A stretch of DNA of 64,000 nucleotides, taken from NCBI GenBank assembly GCA_965234685.1, contig OZ248539.1:930001-994000 (forward strand), read 5' to 3'. Both the position numbers and the translations under genes were made by a program. The notes below the pieces were generated by a model. That model did not search any database. It was not told where the DNA came from and saw only the letters and a list, made by a program, of their open reading frames with translations. Origin of the DNA: Fimbriimonas planktonicus. GTDB taxonomy: Bacteria > Armatimonadota > Fimbriimonadia > Fimbriimonadales > Fimbriimonadaceae. Positions 7,009-15,471 of this stretch are shown here, piece by piece (within the stretch, counting starts at the first letter, position 1; each line of letters begins with the position of its first letter).

Positions 7009-8201
7009 AAGAACAAATTCGAAAAATCAACCAACTCGTAGCCGATGGTGCTTTGACCGCAGATGAAGCGGCCGATTTGATCGAGGCGTTGATGCAGGGA
7101 GAACGCACCGAAACCGAACGTGTGGCTCCTGATGCGGGCACTCCTCCTCCTCCGCCCGATGCCCCTAAGCCACCCGTAGATCAAATCTCCGGGTTCTTCC
7201 AAGACCTTGAGAGAATGGCGCGTGAAAAGACCGAGTCCATTGACTGGGCCGATCTTGGCCGAAAGATGAACGAAGGCGCAAAGCGTGGCCGAGATATCGT
7301 TCGCGAGACGATCGATGACATTTCGAAGGGATCGGTCAACCTCGGCTGGCTGGGCACGAGCGAGCACAAGAGCATCGACCTGCCGTTGATGGTTCCAACC
7401 GGCAAGGTGCTTCGGATCGAGAATCCGATTGGCGACATCCATATCCATGGCGGAAAGGAGATCGGAAACGTTCGAGCCGAGGCCTCAATTCGGGGCGCGT
7501 CACTTGATGACGCGAAGGCAAAAGCTGACCAATACACCCTCACGATCGAGGAGAGCGACCATGCAGTCGTGATCAAGCAGCCGGATATGACCGGGCTCAA
7601 CGTCGACTTGCACATCGAGCTTAATGGCTTTGCCGCAATCGAAGTGCGGGCCGAGTCGGGCGACATCCACATCCACGAGACCGGCGCTGGCGTTCGCATC
7701 AACAGTCGATCCGGCGACATTCACCTTTCGGGGCTGAATGGCGCTATTGAGGTCAGTTCCGATTCTGGAAATGTTCACGTTTCAAACGTAACGGCGACGA
7801 TCCTCAATATCGAGCACAAGTCAGGCGACGTCTCATTGGAGAACATTCGCGGAAACGTCAGCGCTCGAACCGCAAGCGGCGATGTGAGTGCCAAGCGATT
7901 GGAAAGCAAGGTGATCTCGCTTGAAACCGTATCCGGGGACATCGCTGTGTCGCTCATCAATGCGGTCAGCGGTACGGTCAATATTCGGACAGTGTCCGGT
8001 GATGCGAACATCGAGATTCCCGCGAACTCGGATTCTCGGGTTTCGATCTCAACGCTCAACGGCGAAGTTGCATTCAGCGGCGAGCTTTCAGAAGAGCATC
8101 GAACCGCGCAGCGGATCACCGGCCGGATCGGCGAAGGCACCGGCGTGTTGGACATCAGCGCGGTGACCGGCGACATCGCCGTTCACGTCAGCCTCCCATA
8201 A
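7005..8201 (+). CDS. DUF4097 beta-helix protein with an N-terminal SHOCT-like helix
   Basis: 398 residues. Residues 1-32 (MKEQIRKINQLVADGALTAD...) form a short helical motif similar to the C-terminal helix of the upstream regulator. A Pro-rich linker near residues 45-58 follows. Residues of about 130-398 carry repeated strands ending in 'SGDIHIH', 'SGDIHLSG', 'SGNVHVSN', 'SGDVSLEN', 'SGDVSAK', 'SGDIAVS' and 'SGDANIE', one rung every 18-25 residues. This is the hallmark of DUF4097 right-handed beta-helix proteins. No signal peptide or membrane segment is visible, so it may be cytoplasmic. Related proteins in other bacteria (for example LiaX in enterococci) take part in envelope-stress sensing; that role here is an inference. 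Confidence 0.85.
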   Translation: MKEQIRKINQLVADGALTADEAADLIEALMQGERTETERVAPDAGTPPPPPDAPKPPVDQISGFFQDLERMAREKTESIDWADLGRKMNEGAKRGRDIVRETIDDISKGSVNLGWLGTSEHKSIDLPLMVPTGKVLRIENPIGDIHIHGGKEIGNVRAEASIRGASLDDAKAKADQYTLTIEESDHAVVIKQPDMTGLNVDLHIELNGFAAIEVRAESGDIHIHETGAGVRINSRSGDIHLSGLNGAIEVSSDSGNVHVSNVTATILNIEHKSGDVSLENIRGNVSARTASGDVSAKRLESKVISLETVSGDIAVSLINAVSGTVNIRTVSGDANIEIPANSDSRVSISTLNGEVAFSGELSEEHRTAQRITGRIGEGTGVLDISAVTGDIAVHVSLP

Positions 8202-8239
8202 ACCAGCCCACCATAAACCAGCCTGCTGGTGTGATATAT

Positions 8240-8266
8240 GCCGATCCGAGTTTTGCTCGGGTCGGC
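8240..8266 (+). promoter_or_regulatory. Hairpin ahead of the EVE gene
   Basis: An 11-bp stem (8240-8250 with 8256-8266, one G-U pair) with a TTTTG loop, 12 bases before the ATG at 8279. No T tract follows, so it is not a standard terminator. It may end the DUF4097 operon weakly or shape the 5' end of the EVE mRNA. Confidence 0.35.
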
Positions 8267-8278
8267 ACAATAGTGGTC

Positions 8279-8743
8279 ATGAACTACTGGCTGATGAAGT
8301 CCGAGCCGGACGTTTACTCAATTGACCATCTCGCAAATGCGGGCAAGCCTGAAATGTGGGAAGGTTGCCGAAACTACACGGTTCGCAACTTTATTCGAGA
8401 CTCGATGGCCATCGGAGACCTTGCGTTCTTCTATCATTCGAATTCGGCGCCCAGCGGAATTGTCGGAGTTCTAAGAATCTCGAGCGGGGCCTATCCTGAT
8501 CCGACGCAGTTCGATCCAACTTCGGAATACCACGACCCGAAGAGCCTGCCAGACAACCCGCGATGGCTGGTTCGAGACGTTGAATTCGTTGAGAAATTTT
8601 CGCGCGTCGTGCCCCTCGCGGAGCTGCGTCAGACCACGGGCCTTGAAGAAATGTTCGTAACACGGCGCGGGCAGCGCCTCAGCATCATGCCGGTAACCCC
8701 CGATGAGTGGACGGTGGTTATGAATCTGCCTGGGCTACGCTAA
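8279..8743 (+). CDS. EVE domain protein
   Basis: 154 residues and a single domain. It starts MNYWLMKSEPDVYSID and continues with 'WEGCRNYTVRNFIRDSMAIGDLAFFYHSN' and 'GIVGVLRI', the typical opening of stand-alone EVE (PUA-like) proteins. EVE domains bind modified bases in DNA or RNA; the natural ligand of the bacterial stand-alone type is uncertain. The ATG at 8279 gives the canonical start; the 16 extra codons upstream are not conserved-looking. The last 26 bases overlap the convergent gene at 8718. Confidence 0.92.
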   Translation: MNYWLMKSEPDVYSIDHLANAGKPEMWEGCRNYTVRNFIRDSMAIGDLAFFYHSNSAPSGIVGVLRISSGAYPDPTQFDPTSEYHDPKSLPDNPRWLVRDVEFVEKFSRVVPLAELRQTTGLEEMFVTRRGQRLSIMPVTPDEWTVVMNLPGLR

Positions 8744-9383
8744 ACGCCTCACGAAGGGTCATCACGGGAAGCATTACGGCGGTGGCGAGGTCCACGATTT
8801 CGGCGAGGTGGGTGAGACGAGGGTCCCAACGAGCAAGTGCTTGAGGTCGGACCGCGATCGTCACGTTGCGATTTCGGCTCGCAGCGTCGCGCACGAGTCG
8901 CTTGGCCGTATCGGTCCAAGTTCGAACACTCATCCCAGCCTGCTGCGCCGAACGCGCTTGCTTCAGCTCAATTGGAAAGTGCCGCCATGCGGTTGGGCAA
9001 ATGGCCCCTTCCGAGCTGAGGAATTCGATGCCTTCGAAGTGCTGGGTCTCCGCCGATTCGGGCCAAACCTGCTTTACCGCGACGCCTCGTGGCGAATGTC
9101 CGATGGCCCGGAGCAGAACAAGAGCCTCTTCGTAGCGGGAGGCGGATTCGTCGGGATGCTTGCACAGCCAATCGAGATCATGTCCCTCGTTCAAAATGGC
9201 GTCCGCCGTGGTGGGAAAAGCTCGGATCACTCGGTTGGAAACAAAGAACTGGAACTTCAGTCCCCGCTCTTTTGCGAACTCGAAGATTCGAAGTAACATC
9301 GCCGGCTCGCCATGACCAAACTCCTCCGCATCTGGCGTATCCCACGGAACGTAATCGACATCGATTCGAAGGCAGAAAAACAT
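8718..9383 (-). CDS. Polysaccharide-deacetylase-like protein
   Basis: 221 residues from the ATG at 9383 (a TTG two codons upstream is possible). It starts with 'FFCLRIDVDYVPW' (an Asp pair after a hydrophobic strand) and then 'GLKFQFFVSNRVIRAFP', 'EGHDLDWLCKHPDE' and 'IEFLSSEGAICPTAWRHFP'. This layout resembles the NodB-type carbohydrate esterase barrel: D-D near the N terminus, then an H-based motif. The canonical HSxxH zinc pair is degenerate here (EGHDLDWLCKH), so catalytic activity is uncertain. It has no signal peptide. Its 3' end overlaps the convergent EVE gene by 26 bases. Confidence 0.6.
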   Translation of the reverse strand: MFFCLRIDVDYVPWDTPDAEEFGHGEPAMLLRIFEFAKERGLKFQFFVSNRVIRAFPTTADAILNEGHDLDWLCKHPDESASRYEEALVLLRAIGHSPRGVAVKQVWPESAETQHFEGIEFLSSEGAICPTAWRHFPIELKQARSAQQAGMSVRTWTDTAKRLVRDAASRNRNVTIAVRPQALARWDPRLTHLAEIVDLATAVMLPVMTLREAFSVAQADS

Positions 9384-9527
9384 GCTCAAATCCGACCTGC
9401 AAACAGGTTACTTACCGCGGAACAACGCCTTCCTATTCCAAGTCTAAAAAGGCTAACGTTCTGGGGGAGGAATGGTTGGTCTTTTGACTTTTTTCCGTTA
9501 AACTCTCTCTGAGGATTGGTTTTGCCC

Positions 9528-12059
9528 ATGAATTTTAGAGTTTTGAGTTTGGCTGCAAGCCTATTTCTGGTTGCCGTTGCTCCCGCCCAGACCGTTGGTC
9601 CCGTGAGCGAATCGCTTGGACGGAGAAGCCGAGTCATCGGTAATCCGGCTGTTTCTATTTTTGCACCGAAACCACTGGGATTGGTTTTGCGAAGCATCTT
9701 GAAGCGAAACATCCCTGCGAAGCGCAAGAACGAAATCGTGCCTGGCTACGTTTTGGTCAAGTTTCCGACCAAGGTCGCGGCAGAGCTAACGAAAACCGAA
9801 GCGACGCGCGCTCGTTTTGTGCCTACCGGATTGCGCTCCGAGAATTTTCGAAACCGGATTCAGCGGTCCGGCTGGACGGTATGGCAACTCGGAAAGGGCG
9901 AGGATCCCAAGGCAGTCGCGGCCAGCCTGAAGGGCAAACCAAACGTCGTGGCGGCACAGCCGCTCAACAAGATTTATCCGCTCTTGCCCGAGCCCAATGA
10001 CGGGGACTGGAACGTTATTGAAATCGGAGAGCCAATGATTCCGCTTGGAGAGGGCGTCACGTATCGCCGGCTCTGGTATCTCGATGAGACCAGCGCTTTC
10101 GATGCTTGGAACGATTGGCCCAATCGATGGTTTACGAGCGCCGACAAACCACAGAACGTGCCGATGATCGCGGTCATCGACACCGGGGTTGAGCGACAAC
10201 ACCCGGACTTCATCAACGCCGGGGGATTTGACAGCAGCATCGAAGAAGGCGGGCAGTTCGATTTGAGTCTGGACGCCCAGTTTAGCTTTGGCGAAGTTCT
10301 GCAAGAAGGATCCACCGAAGATGCGATGGGGCACGGCACTCACGTCACCGGTCTTGCCCTGGCTTCTGGCAACAACGGAAACTGGAACGGAAAGGGAATC
10401 GTCGGGCTCGGCTACCCAAGCAAGGGAATCAATCTTCGCGTTTTCGATGACACCGGAAACGGCTCAGACGCCGATGCAGCAGGCGCGATCTTCTACGCGA
10501 CCGATCATGGCGTGGACATCATCAACCTCAGCCTTGGTACCGAGAACTTCTCGCAGCTTTTCCAGGACGCGGTGACCTACGCCTGGCAGAAAGGGGTTCT
10601 CGTCGTGGTGGCCTGTAACGAGGATGGCGCCGGTGGCGGTGACTTAGGGCCGATTTATCCTGCGGCTTGCAGTGGCGCTTTCGCGGTCACGGCAAACGGC
10701 TACGGCTACATCCATGCCTCGGACTACTACGCGGGCACCGGTTCGTACATCGACCTCGCTGCACCGGGCGGAAACATCATCCTCGATTACAGCAACATCG
10801 AAGACCCGATCGCGATGCTGGCGTACATCTACTCCACCACGATGACCACCCATAACCCGATCATGGACGTCGGGGCGCCAGGATATGACCTTGGCTACGG
10901 CTACTTGATTGGAACATCCATGGCGAGCCCGATCGTCGCGGGCGCGGCTAGCTTGTATTACGGCAAGAACGATATGGATCGAGCTCAGGGCATGCAGAAC
11001 CTGCGAGCCTATCGAGCCTTGCAGCGGTCGGCACTGAGCGTGTACGGCGCACCGAAAGGCTCTTGGGAGACCCACCAGGGCTACGGCTCGCTTGATGCCT
11101 ACTATCTGTTGCAGGATGCGGACTCCCGAGGAGCGACCGCCGGAGCAATTGAAGGAATCGTATACAACGAAGGCACCGCCCAAGGCAACGCTACGGTTCG
11201 CGCTAAGAAGGACGGTGGCACGATCACCTACCAAACCTCGACCCTTGCTAACGGTACTTACCGATACGACCAGCTGGCACCGGGCATGTACACCGTAACC
11301 GCGGTGGCCTTTGGGAAGACCAAGGTCCGGCGCGTCGAAGTCATTTCGGGCAGCGATGCACCGGCGACGGACTTCTGGTGCGGAACTTACACTGGTGACG
11401 ACACCGCGCCGATCGTGGATCGATTCGCGTTTTCCAACTGGGAAGGCGTCCCCACGGGTGGCGCCTACTCAGCATCTCGATTTAAGCTCTGGGCATACGA
11501 CACCGAGACGGGAATCGAGAAGTACCAGATCAAGATTGGTCGAACGGCCGGCGCAGGCGATGTTGTCGCGAACACCGAAATTGCTCCGACCAGCAACGAA
11601 GTCGTGCTGAATCATGCCGCTATCACGCCTAGCGCAAAACTTTACGCAACGCTAACGGTTACCAACGGTAACGGAACGACCACGACGATTTCAGTCCCGA
11701 TGTCGGTGAACACCGAATGGGACGCCGCGTTTGTTTCCCAGCAGGTTCCAAACACGGTCGCACCGGGGCAAGTCTTCACGGTCGCATTCACGTTCCGAAA
11801 CGCCGGTACGCAGAACTGGACCTCGGCGGATGTGCAGCGCCTTGCGCTGACTTCCATGCCCGTGGGGTCGACCACATTCGGAAAGAGCCGCCTAGGAATC
11901 CCGCCCGGAAGCAACGTTGCACCTGGCCAGACGATCACCGTTCAGGCTCGACTCACGGCGCCGAACACCGTTGGGCTCTATGAGTCTTGCTGGAAGTTCA
12001 CTCGCGGAACCGTCCAGTTCGGTTCGGCAAGCACATCGGTCTGGGTTACCGTCCAGTAA
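9528..12059 (+). CDS. Secreted subtilisin-family (S8) serine protease with a regulatory-like and an NBR1-type domain
   Basis: 843 residues. A signal peptide (1-21) is followed by a propeptide that includes a 'PNVVAAQPLNKIYPL' inhibitor-like segment. The S8 catalytic domain has the triad Asp218 (VIDTGVE), His269 (GHGTHVTG) and Ser464 (GTSMASP). A carboxypeptidase-regulatory-like beta sandwich (about 540-615, 'GAIEGIVYNEG...NGTYRYDQLAPGMYTVTA') follows. The last 110 residues form an Ig-like domain of the NBR1 type (FRNAGTQNWT, 'VAPGQTITVQARLTAPNTVG', 'WKF'). It is an extracellular or periplasmic protease. The ATG at 9528 gives the signal peptide; GAGGA lies 12 bases upstream. Its TAA overlaps the next ATG (TAATG), so the downstream protein is translationally coupled. 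Confidence 0.93.
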   Translation: MNFRVLSLAASLFLVAVAPAQTVGPVSESLGRRSRVIGNPAVSIFAPKPLGLVLRSILKRNIPAKRKNEIVPGYVLVKFPTKVAAELTKTEATRARFVPTGLRSENFRNRIQRSGWTVWQLGKGEDPKAVAASLKGKPNVVAAQPLNKIYPLLPEPNDGDWNVIEIGEPMIPLGEGVTYRRLWYLDETSAFDAWNDWPNRWFTSADKPQNVPMIAVIDTGVERQHPDFINAGGFDSSIEEGGQFDLSLDAQFSFGEVLQEGSTEDAMGHGTHVTGLALASGNNGNWNGKGIVGLGYPSKGINLRVFDDTGNGSDADAAGAIFYATDHGVDIINLSLGTENFSQLFQDAVTYAWQKGVLVVVACNEDGAGGGDLGPIYPAACSGAFAVTANGYGYIHASDYYAGTGSYIDLAAPGGNIILDYSNIEDPIAMLAYIYSTTMTTHNPIMDVGAPGYDLGYGYLIGTSMASPIVAGAASLYYGKNDMDRAQGMQNLRAYRALQRSALSVYGAPKGSWETHQGYGSLDAYYLLQDADSRGATAGAIEGIVYNEGTAQGNATVRAKKDGGTITYQTSTLANGTYRYDQLAPGMYTVTAVAFGKTKVRRVEVISGSDAPATDFWCGTYTGDDTAPIVDRFAFSNWEGVPTGGAYSASRFKLWAYDTETGIEKYQIKIGRTAGAGDVVANTEIAPTSNEVVLNHAAITPSAKLYATLTVTNGNGTTTTISVPMSVNTEWDAAFVSQQVPNTVAPGQVFTVAFTFRNAGTQNWTSADVQRLALTSMPVGSTTFGKSRLGIPPGSNVAPGQTITVQARLTAPNTVGLYESCWKFTRGTVQFGSASTSVWVTVQ

Positions 12060-12508
12060 TGGCAATCTCGCTCGCGAAAGCCCTGAAGCTCAAGAATCGC
12101 CAGGTGGCGAAAATACAAAAGCTTCAGGGCATCGTGACCACTCACAATTCGCGCCTTGTTGGCGGCAGTGAGGAGTTTGATGTGGCGGCTAGTCTCGCTG
12201 AACTCCGAAATGCAACTGAGGCACTCGTGAAACTGAAAGCGGCGATTAGCCTCGCCAATGCTCCTATTCAGGAGACGATCTATCGCATCGGGGAACTGAA
12301 GAGTCACATCAGCTTCTTGCGGAGGATTCCGACCACGTCGGGAAAGTTCATGCAACCGTACGGAATGCAGGAACCGCAAGAGTACATCGCGACCCTTACC
12401 GCCCGCGAAGTCGAGGAAGAAGTTTCACGGCTTGAAGCGGAGATTGACGAACTTCAGGATCGTCTGGACGATCACAACGCCACCGTTTCCATTGAGTTTT
12501 CCGAGTGA
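12059..12508 (+). CDS. Unrecognised helical coiled-coil protein coupled to the protease
   Basis: 149 residues beginning MAISLAKALKLKNRQVAKIQ. The ATG overlaps the stop of the protease gene (TAATG), a strong sign of translational coupling. Nearly the whole chain is predicted helical by eye: residues of about 1-90 are one amphipathic stretch and about 110-140 ('EVEEEVSRLEAEIDELQDRL') form a clear coiled coil. It has no signal peptide and no cysteines. Its layout recalls the DIP1984/septicolysin-like cytoplasmic family, but I cannot confirm that. Function unknown; the coupling to a secreted protease is unexplained. Confidence 0.6.
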   Translation: MAISLAKALKLKNRQVAKIQKLQGIVTTHNSRLVGGSEEFDVAASLAELRNATEALVKLKAAISLANAPIQETIYRIGELKSHISFLRRIPTTSGKFMQPYGMQEPQEYIATLTAREVEEEVSRLEAEIDELQDRLDDHNATVSIEFSE

Positions 12509-12516
12509 AAAGCCGT

Positions 12517-12738
12517 TAGAATGAAGCCGCCTCTAAAGGCGATTGACGGAATACGACTGACTTAGCACCTTCGATAAAAATCGAATCCTGGCTGATTCTT
12601 GACAAGAATCATTGAACCTGATCATGCGGCCTATGGCCTCAAAACTCAAAGTTCGTGACTTCAATCCTCAAACCTTAAACATCAAGACTCTTCCCGCGGT
12701 CAGTCCCGTCGTCGCCCTTAGGGGAAATAGAACACGCA
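12517..12738 (+). ncRNA. Candidate structured RNA between the coiled-coil gene and the ABC ATPase terminator
   Basis: This 280-base stretch has no convincing protein gene. A TAGAAT hexamer (12517-12522) could start a transcript near 12529 that ends at the terminator at 12739. Inside are consecutive small hairpins: 12570-12575 with 12580-12585 (AAAA loop), 12593-12600 with 12604-12611 (eight pairs, GAC loop), and a GGCC-TAT-GGCC stem just after. It could equally be a 3' UTR. I do not recognise a known family. Confidence 0.3.
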
Positions 12739-12777
12739 AAAAAGCGCGAGGGAACCTAGGTTCACCTCGCGCTTTTT
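12739..12777. terminator. Bidirectional intrinsic terminator
   Basis: An 8-bp GC stem (12744-12751 with 12765-12772) is extended inward by five pairs (12752-12756 with 12759-12763). It is flanked by an A run on the left and a T run on the right. It ends the ABC ATPase gene on the minus strand and whatever is transcribed from the left. Confidence 0.85.
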
Positions 12778-12790
12778 GCGTTCTGGTTTC

Positions 12791-13939
<1,149 letters not shown>

Positions 13940-13966
13940 TAGGGTCTCCTGTTTCTGGACGGGTCC

Positions 13967-13995
13967 ATTATAGCGAACTTAACGCAATCTGTTCA
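13967..13995 (-). promoter_or_regulatory. Promoter of the ABC ATPase gene
   Basis: A perfect TATAAT (13967-13972) with a weak TGAACA (13990-13995) 17 bases upstream. Unlike many genes here, this one has a leader of about 20 bases with a Shine-Dalgarno AGGAG. Confidence 0.6.
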
Positions 13996-14042
13996 GTGTT
14001 CGCCTTGATTTCGCGAAACTGGACGGATTTGTGTAGAATGAA

Positions 14043-14066
14043 AAAAGTTTGGCTCATCAAACTTTT
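14043..14066 (+). promoter_or_regulatory. 9-bp hairpin just upstream of the IsdG-like gene
   Basis: Perfect stem 14043-14051 with 14058-14066 and a GCTCAT loop, 10 bases before the ATG at 14077. An in-frame ATG at 14038 lies just outside the stem, and a TAGAAT hexamer (14034-14039) could initiate transcription at its base. It could regulate translation or stabilise the mRNA. It does not look like a Fur box. Confidence 0.35.
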
Positions 14067-14076
14067 GAGTAAGTCT

Positions 14077-14409
14077 ATGCAAAATATCGGATTCGTCGCG
14101 GTAAACCGCATCGTCGTTCGCGCAGATTATCGGCCCCGATTTGAGGAGCTGTTCTCAACCCGTGCGCACGCCATTGACCGCCTATCGGGCTTCGTGAGCA
14201 TGCAGGTGTTGCGTCCGGTGAAACCCGAGGAGCCCTACTTGGTGGTCAGTCAGTGGCAGGATGAGGACAGCTTCAAGGCGTGGACCGCTTCTCCTGAGTT
14301 CATCGAAGGGCATCGGCGTGCTTTTGCCGACCTTGCGACGGCGAAAGCCTGTGGGGAAGCACCGCCGATGCAAAGTGAGTTCTCTACCTATTCAGTGCTG
14401 ACGACCTGA
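14077..14409 (+). CDS. IsdG-like haem-degrading monooxygenase (ABM fold)
   Basis: 110 residues. The IsdG-type catalytic triad is present as Asn10 (VAVNRI), Trp69 (SFKAW) and His79 (EGHR), in the order and spacing of the family. It has the characteristic 'RLSGFVSMQVLRP' and 'YLVVSQWQDEDSFKAWTASPEF' strands. Family members cleave haem oxidatively to release iron, in the cytoplasm. An alternative start at 14038 would add 13 residues through a hairpin. No haem transporter is nearby. The gene is convergent with the STN-repeat gene, two bases from its stop. Confidence 0.85.
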   Translation: MQNIGFVAVNRIVVRADYRPRFEELFSTRAHAIDRLSGFVSMQVLRPVKPEEPYLVVSQWQDEDSFKAWTASPEFIEGHRRAFADLATAKACGEAPPMQSEFSTYSVLTT

Positions 14410-14410
14410 G

Positions 14411-15322
14411 TCAGCGTGGCCGGACGACGTGAACGCCTTTTTCGAGGGTGACCTTGGCGTTCGCGAGGGTCTTGAGTTCGTAGAGTCGCGACTCAAAACT
14501 TCCGGCGGCAAAGTAGCCGCTCAGTTTCTGCGTAAGTCCGGGCATGATTTTCACCCGCAGTCGCATTTGGGCAAAGGTCTCGGCAAAGAGATCGGAAGCG
14601 CGGCGATCGGTAAAGGTAAGGGCGACAAACTGTCCCGAACTGGCCGGGACTTCCTTTTGAATACTCTTCTGGTCGGCTAAAGGCGTGGTCGCCAGTCGCT
14701 CGGAGAACCCAGGCAAAGCGCTTTCCATTCCAAGCGGTGCGCTCGTTTGGGAAGGCAACAAGGTGTAGACGGTGTCCTTCAACTCATACGTAAATCCGCA
14801 AGCGCGGCCGAGGCGATCCAGAGCGACCGGAAGGGTGACGTAGTTGAACGTCAGTGTTACTTTGCCTTGGATCTTTGAGCTCATCACAAAGCTCTGATCG
14901 AACTCGCTAAAAATGCGAGCAACAACTGCTTCTAAATCCTCACCACTGAAGCTGAAGCTCGCACGTTTGGCTTCAAAACCAGGGGCTTCCGTGGTTTGGA
15001 TTGCGGCTTGCTGCTTCGAGAAGATTCGGTATTCGTTGTTCTCTGCGGAAAACGTCGCGCCCACTTGAGTTAGAACGGATGCAAGCACAACATCAATCTG
15101 CACTTTCGCAGCCGAGAACTGGACCTTGCCCTGCACATCGGGATCGATCGTATATCCGCTGACCTTGGCCTGCCGAAACAGTTCGCGAAGGACCTCGCGA
15201 ACCTCTGCCCCTTGAGTTTTGTAAGTAACCAGCACCGGGGCTTGACCGGAGATCGGGGCTATATCTCCAAAACCGTTCGACAAAACACCAAAAACAAACA
15301 GAGCAACACAGACCGCTCGCAT
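14411..15322 (-). CDS. Secreted protein of three secretin-N/STN-like repeats (paralogue A)
   Basis: 303 residues with a signal peptide (about 1-19) and three repeats of about 65 residues (about 36-101, 120-186, 235-301). Repeat 1 has 'VREVLRELFRQAKVSGYTIDPDVQG', repeat 2 'LEAVVARIFSEFDQSFVMSSKIQG' and repeat 3 'ASDLFAETFAQMRLRVKI', ending 'GVHVVRPR'. Each has the helix-strand-helix-strand layout of the short domain of secretins and TonB receptors, but no channel, plug or barrel follows. It is a paralogue of the adjacent upstream gene, sharing the first repeat and the C-terminal 'LxxLANxxVxLExGVxVVRP' ending. TAGAAT lies six bases before the ATG. It is probably periplasmic; function unknown. 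Confidence 0.75.
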   Translation of the reverse strand: MRAVCVALFVFGVLSNGFGDIAPISGQAPVLVTYKTQGAEVREVLRELFRQAKVSGYTIDPDVQGKVQFSAAKVQIDVVLASVLTQVGATFSAENNEYRIFSKQQAAIQTTEAPGFEAKRASFSFSGEDLEAVVARIFSEFDQSFVMSSKIQGKVTLTFNYVTLPVALDRLGRACGFTYELKDTVYTLLPSQTSAPLGMESALPGFSERLATTPLADQKSIQKEVPASSGQFVALTFTDRRASDLFAETFAQMRLRVKIMPGLTQKLSGYFAAGSFESRLYELKTLANAKVTLEKGVHVVRPR

Positions 15323-15328
15323 GCCGTC

Positions 15329-15334
15329 ATTCTA
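15329..15334 (-). promoter_or_regulatory. -10 hexamer TAGAAT, leaderless start of STN paralogue A
   Basis: TAGAAT with a six-base spacer before the ATG at 15322. This gives paralogue A its own promoter, separate from the upstream paralogue. Confidence 0.6.
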
Positions 15335-15471
15335 TCGCTGGTCACTTATGGTGACAACACGAAACTGTCGATTTCGTGCCTCAGATTTTGCGCGTTCCTC
15401 CGCAGGATTCGGCTCTCTTAACACTAAGTTGAATATTGAGCTTCTTCCAAGGTTGGGGCCCTGGCCCAGCG

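Noticed and set aside
8198..8225. Short direct repeat CATAAACCAGCC twice
   Set aside because: Two 12-base copies only, at the end of a gene, with no further copies seen. Probably a local slippage duplication.
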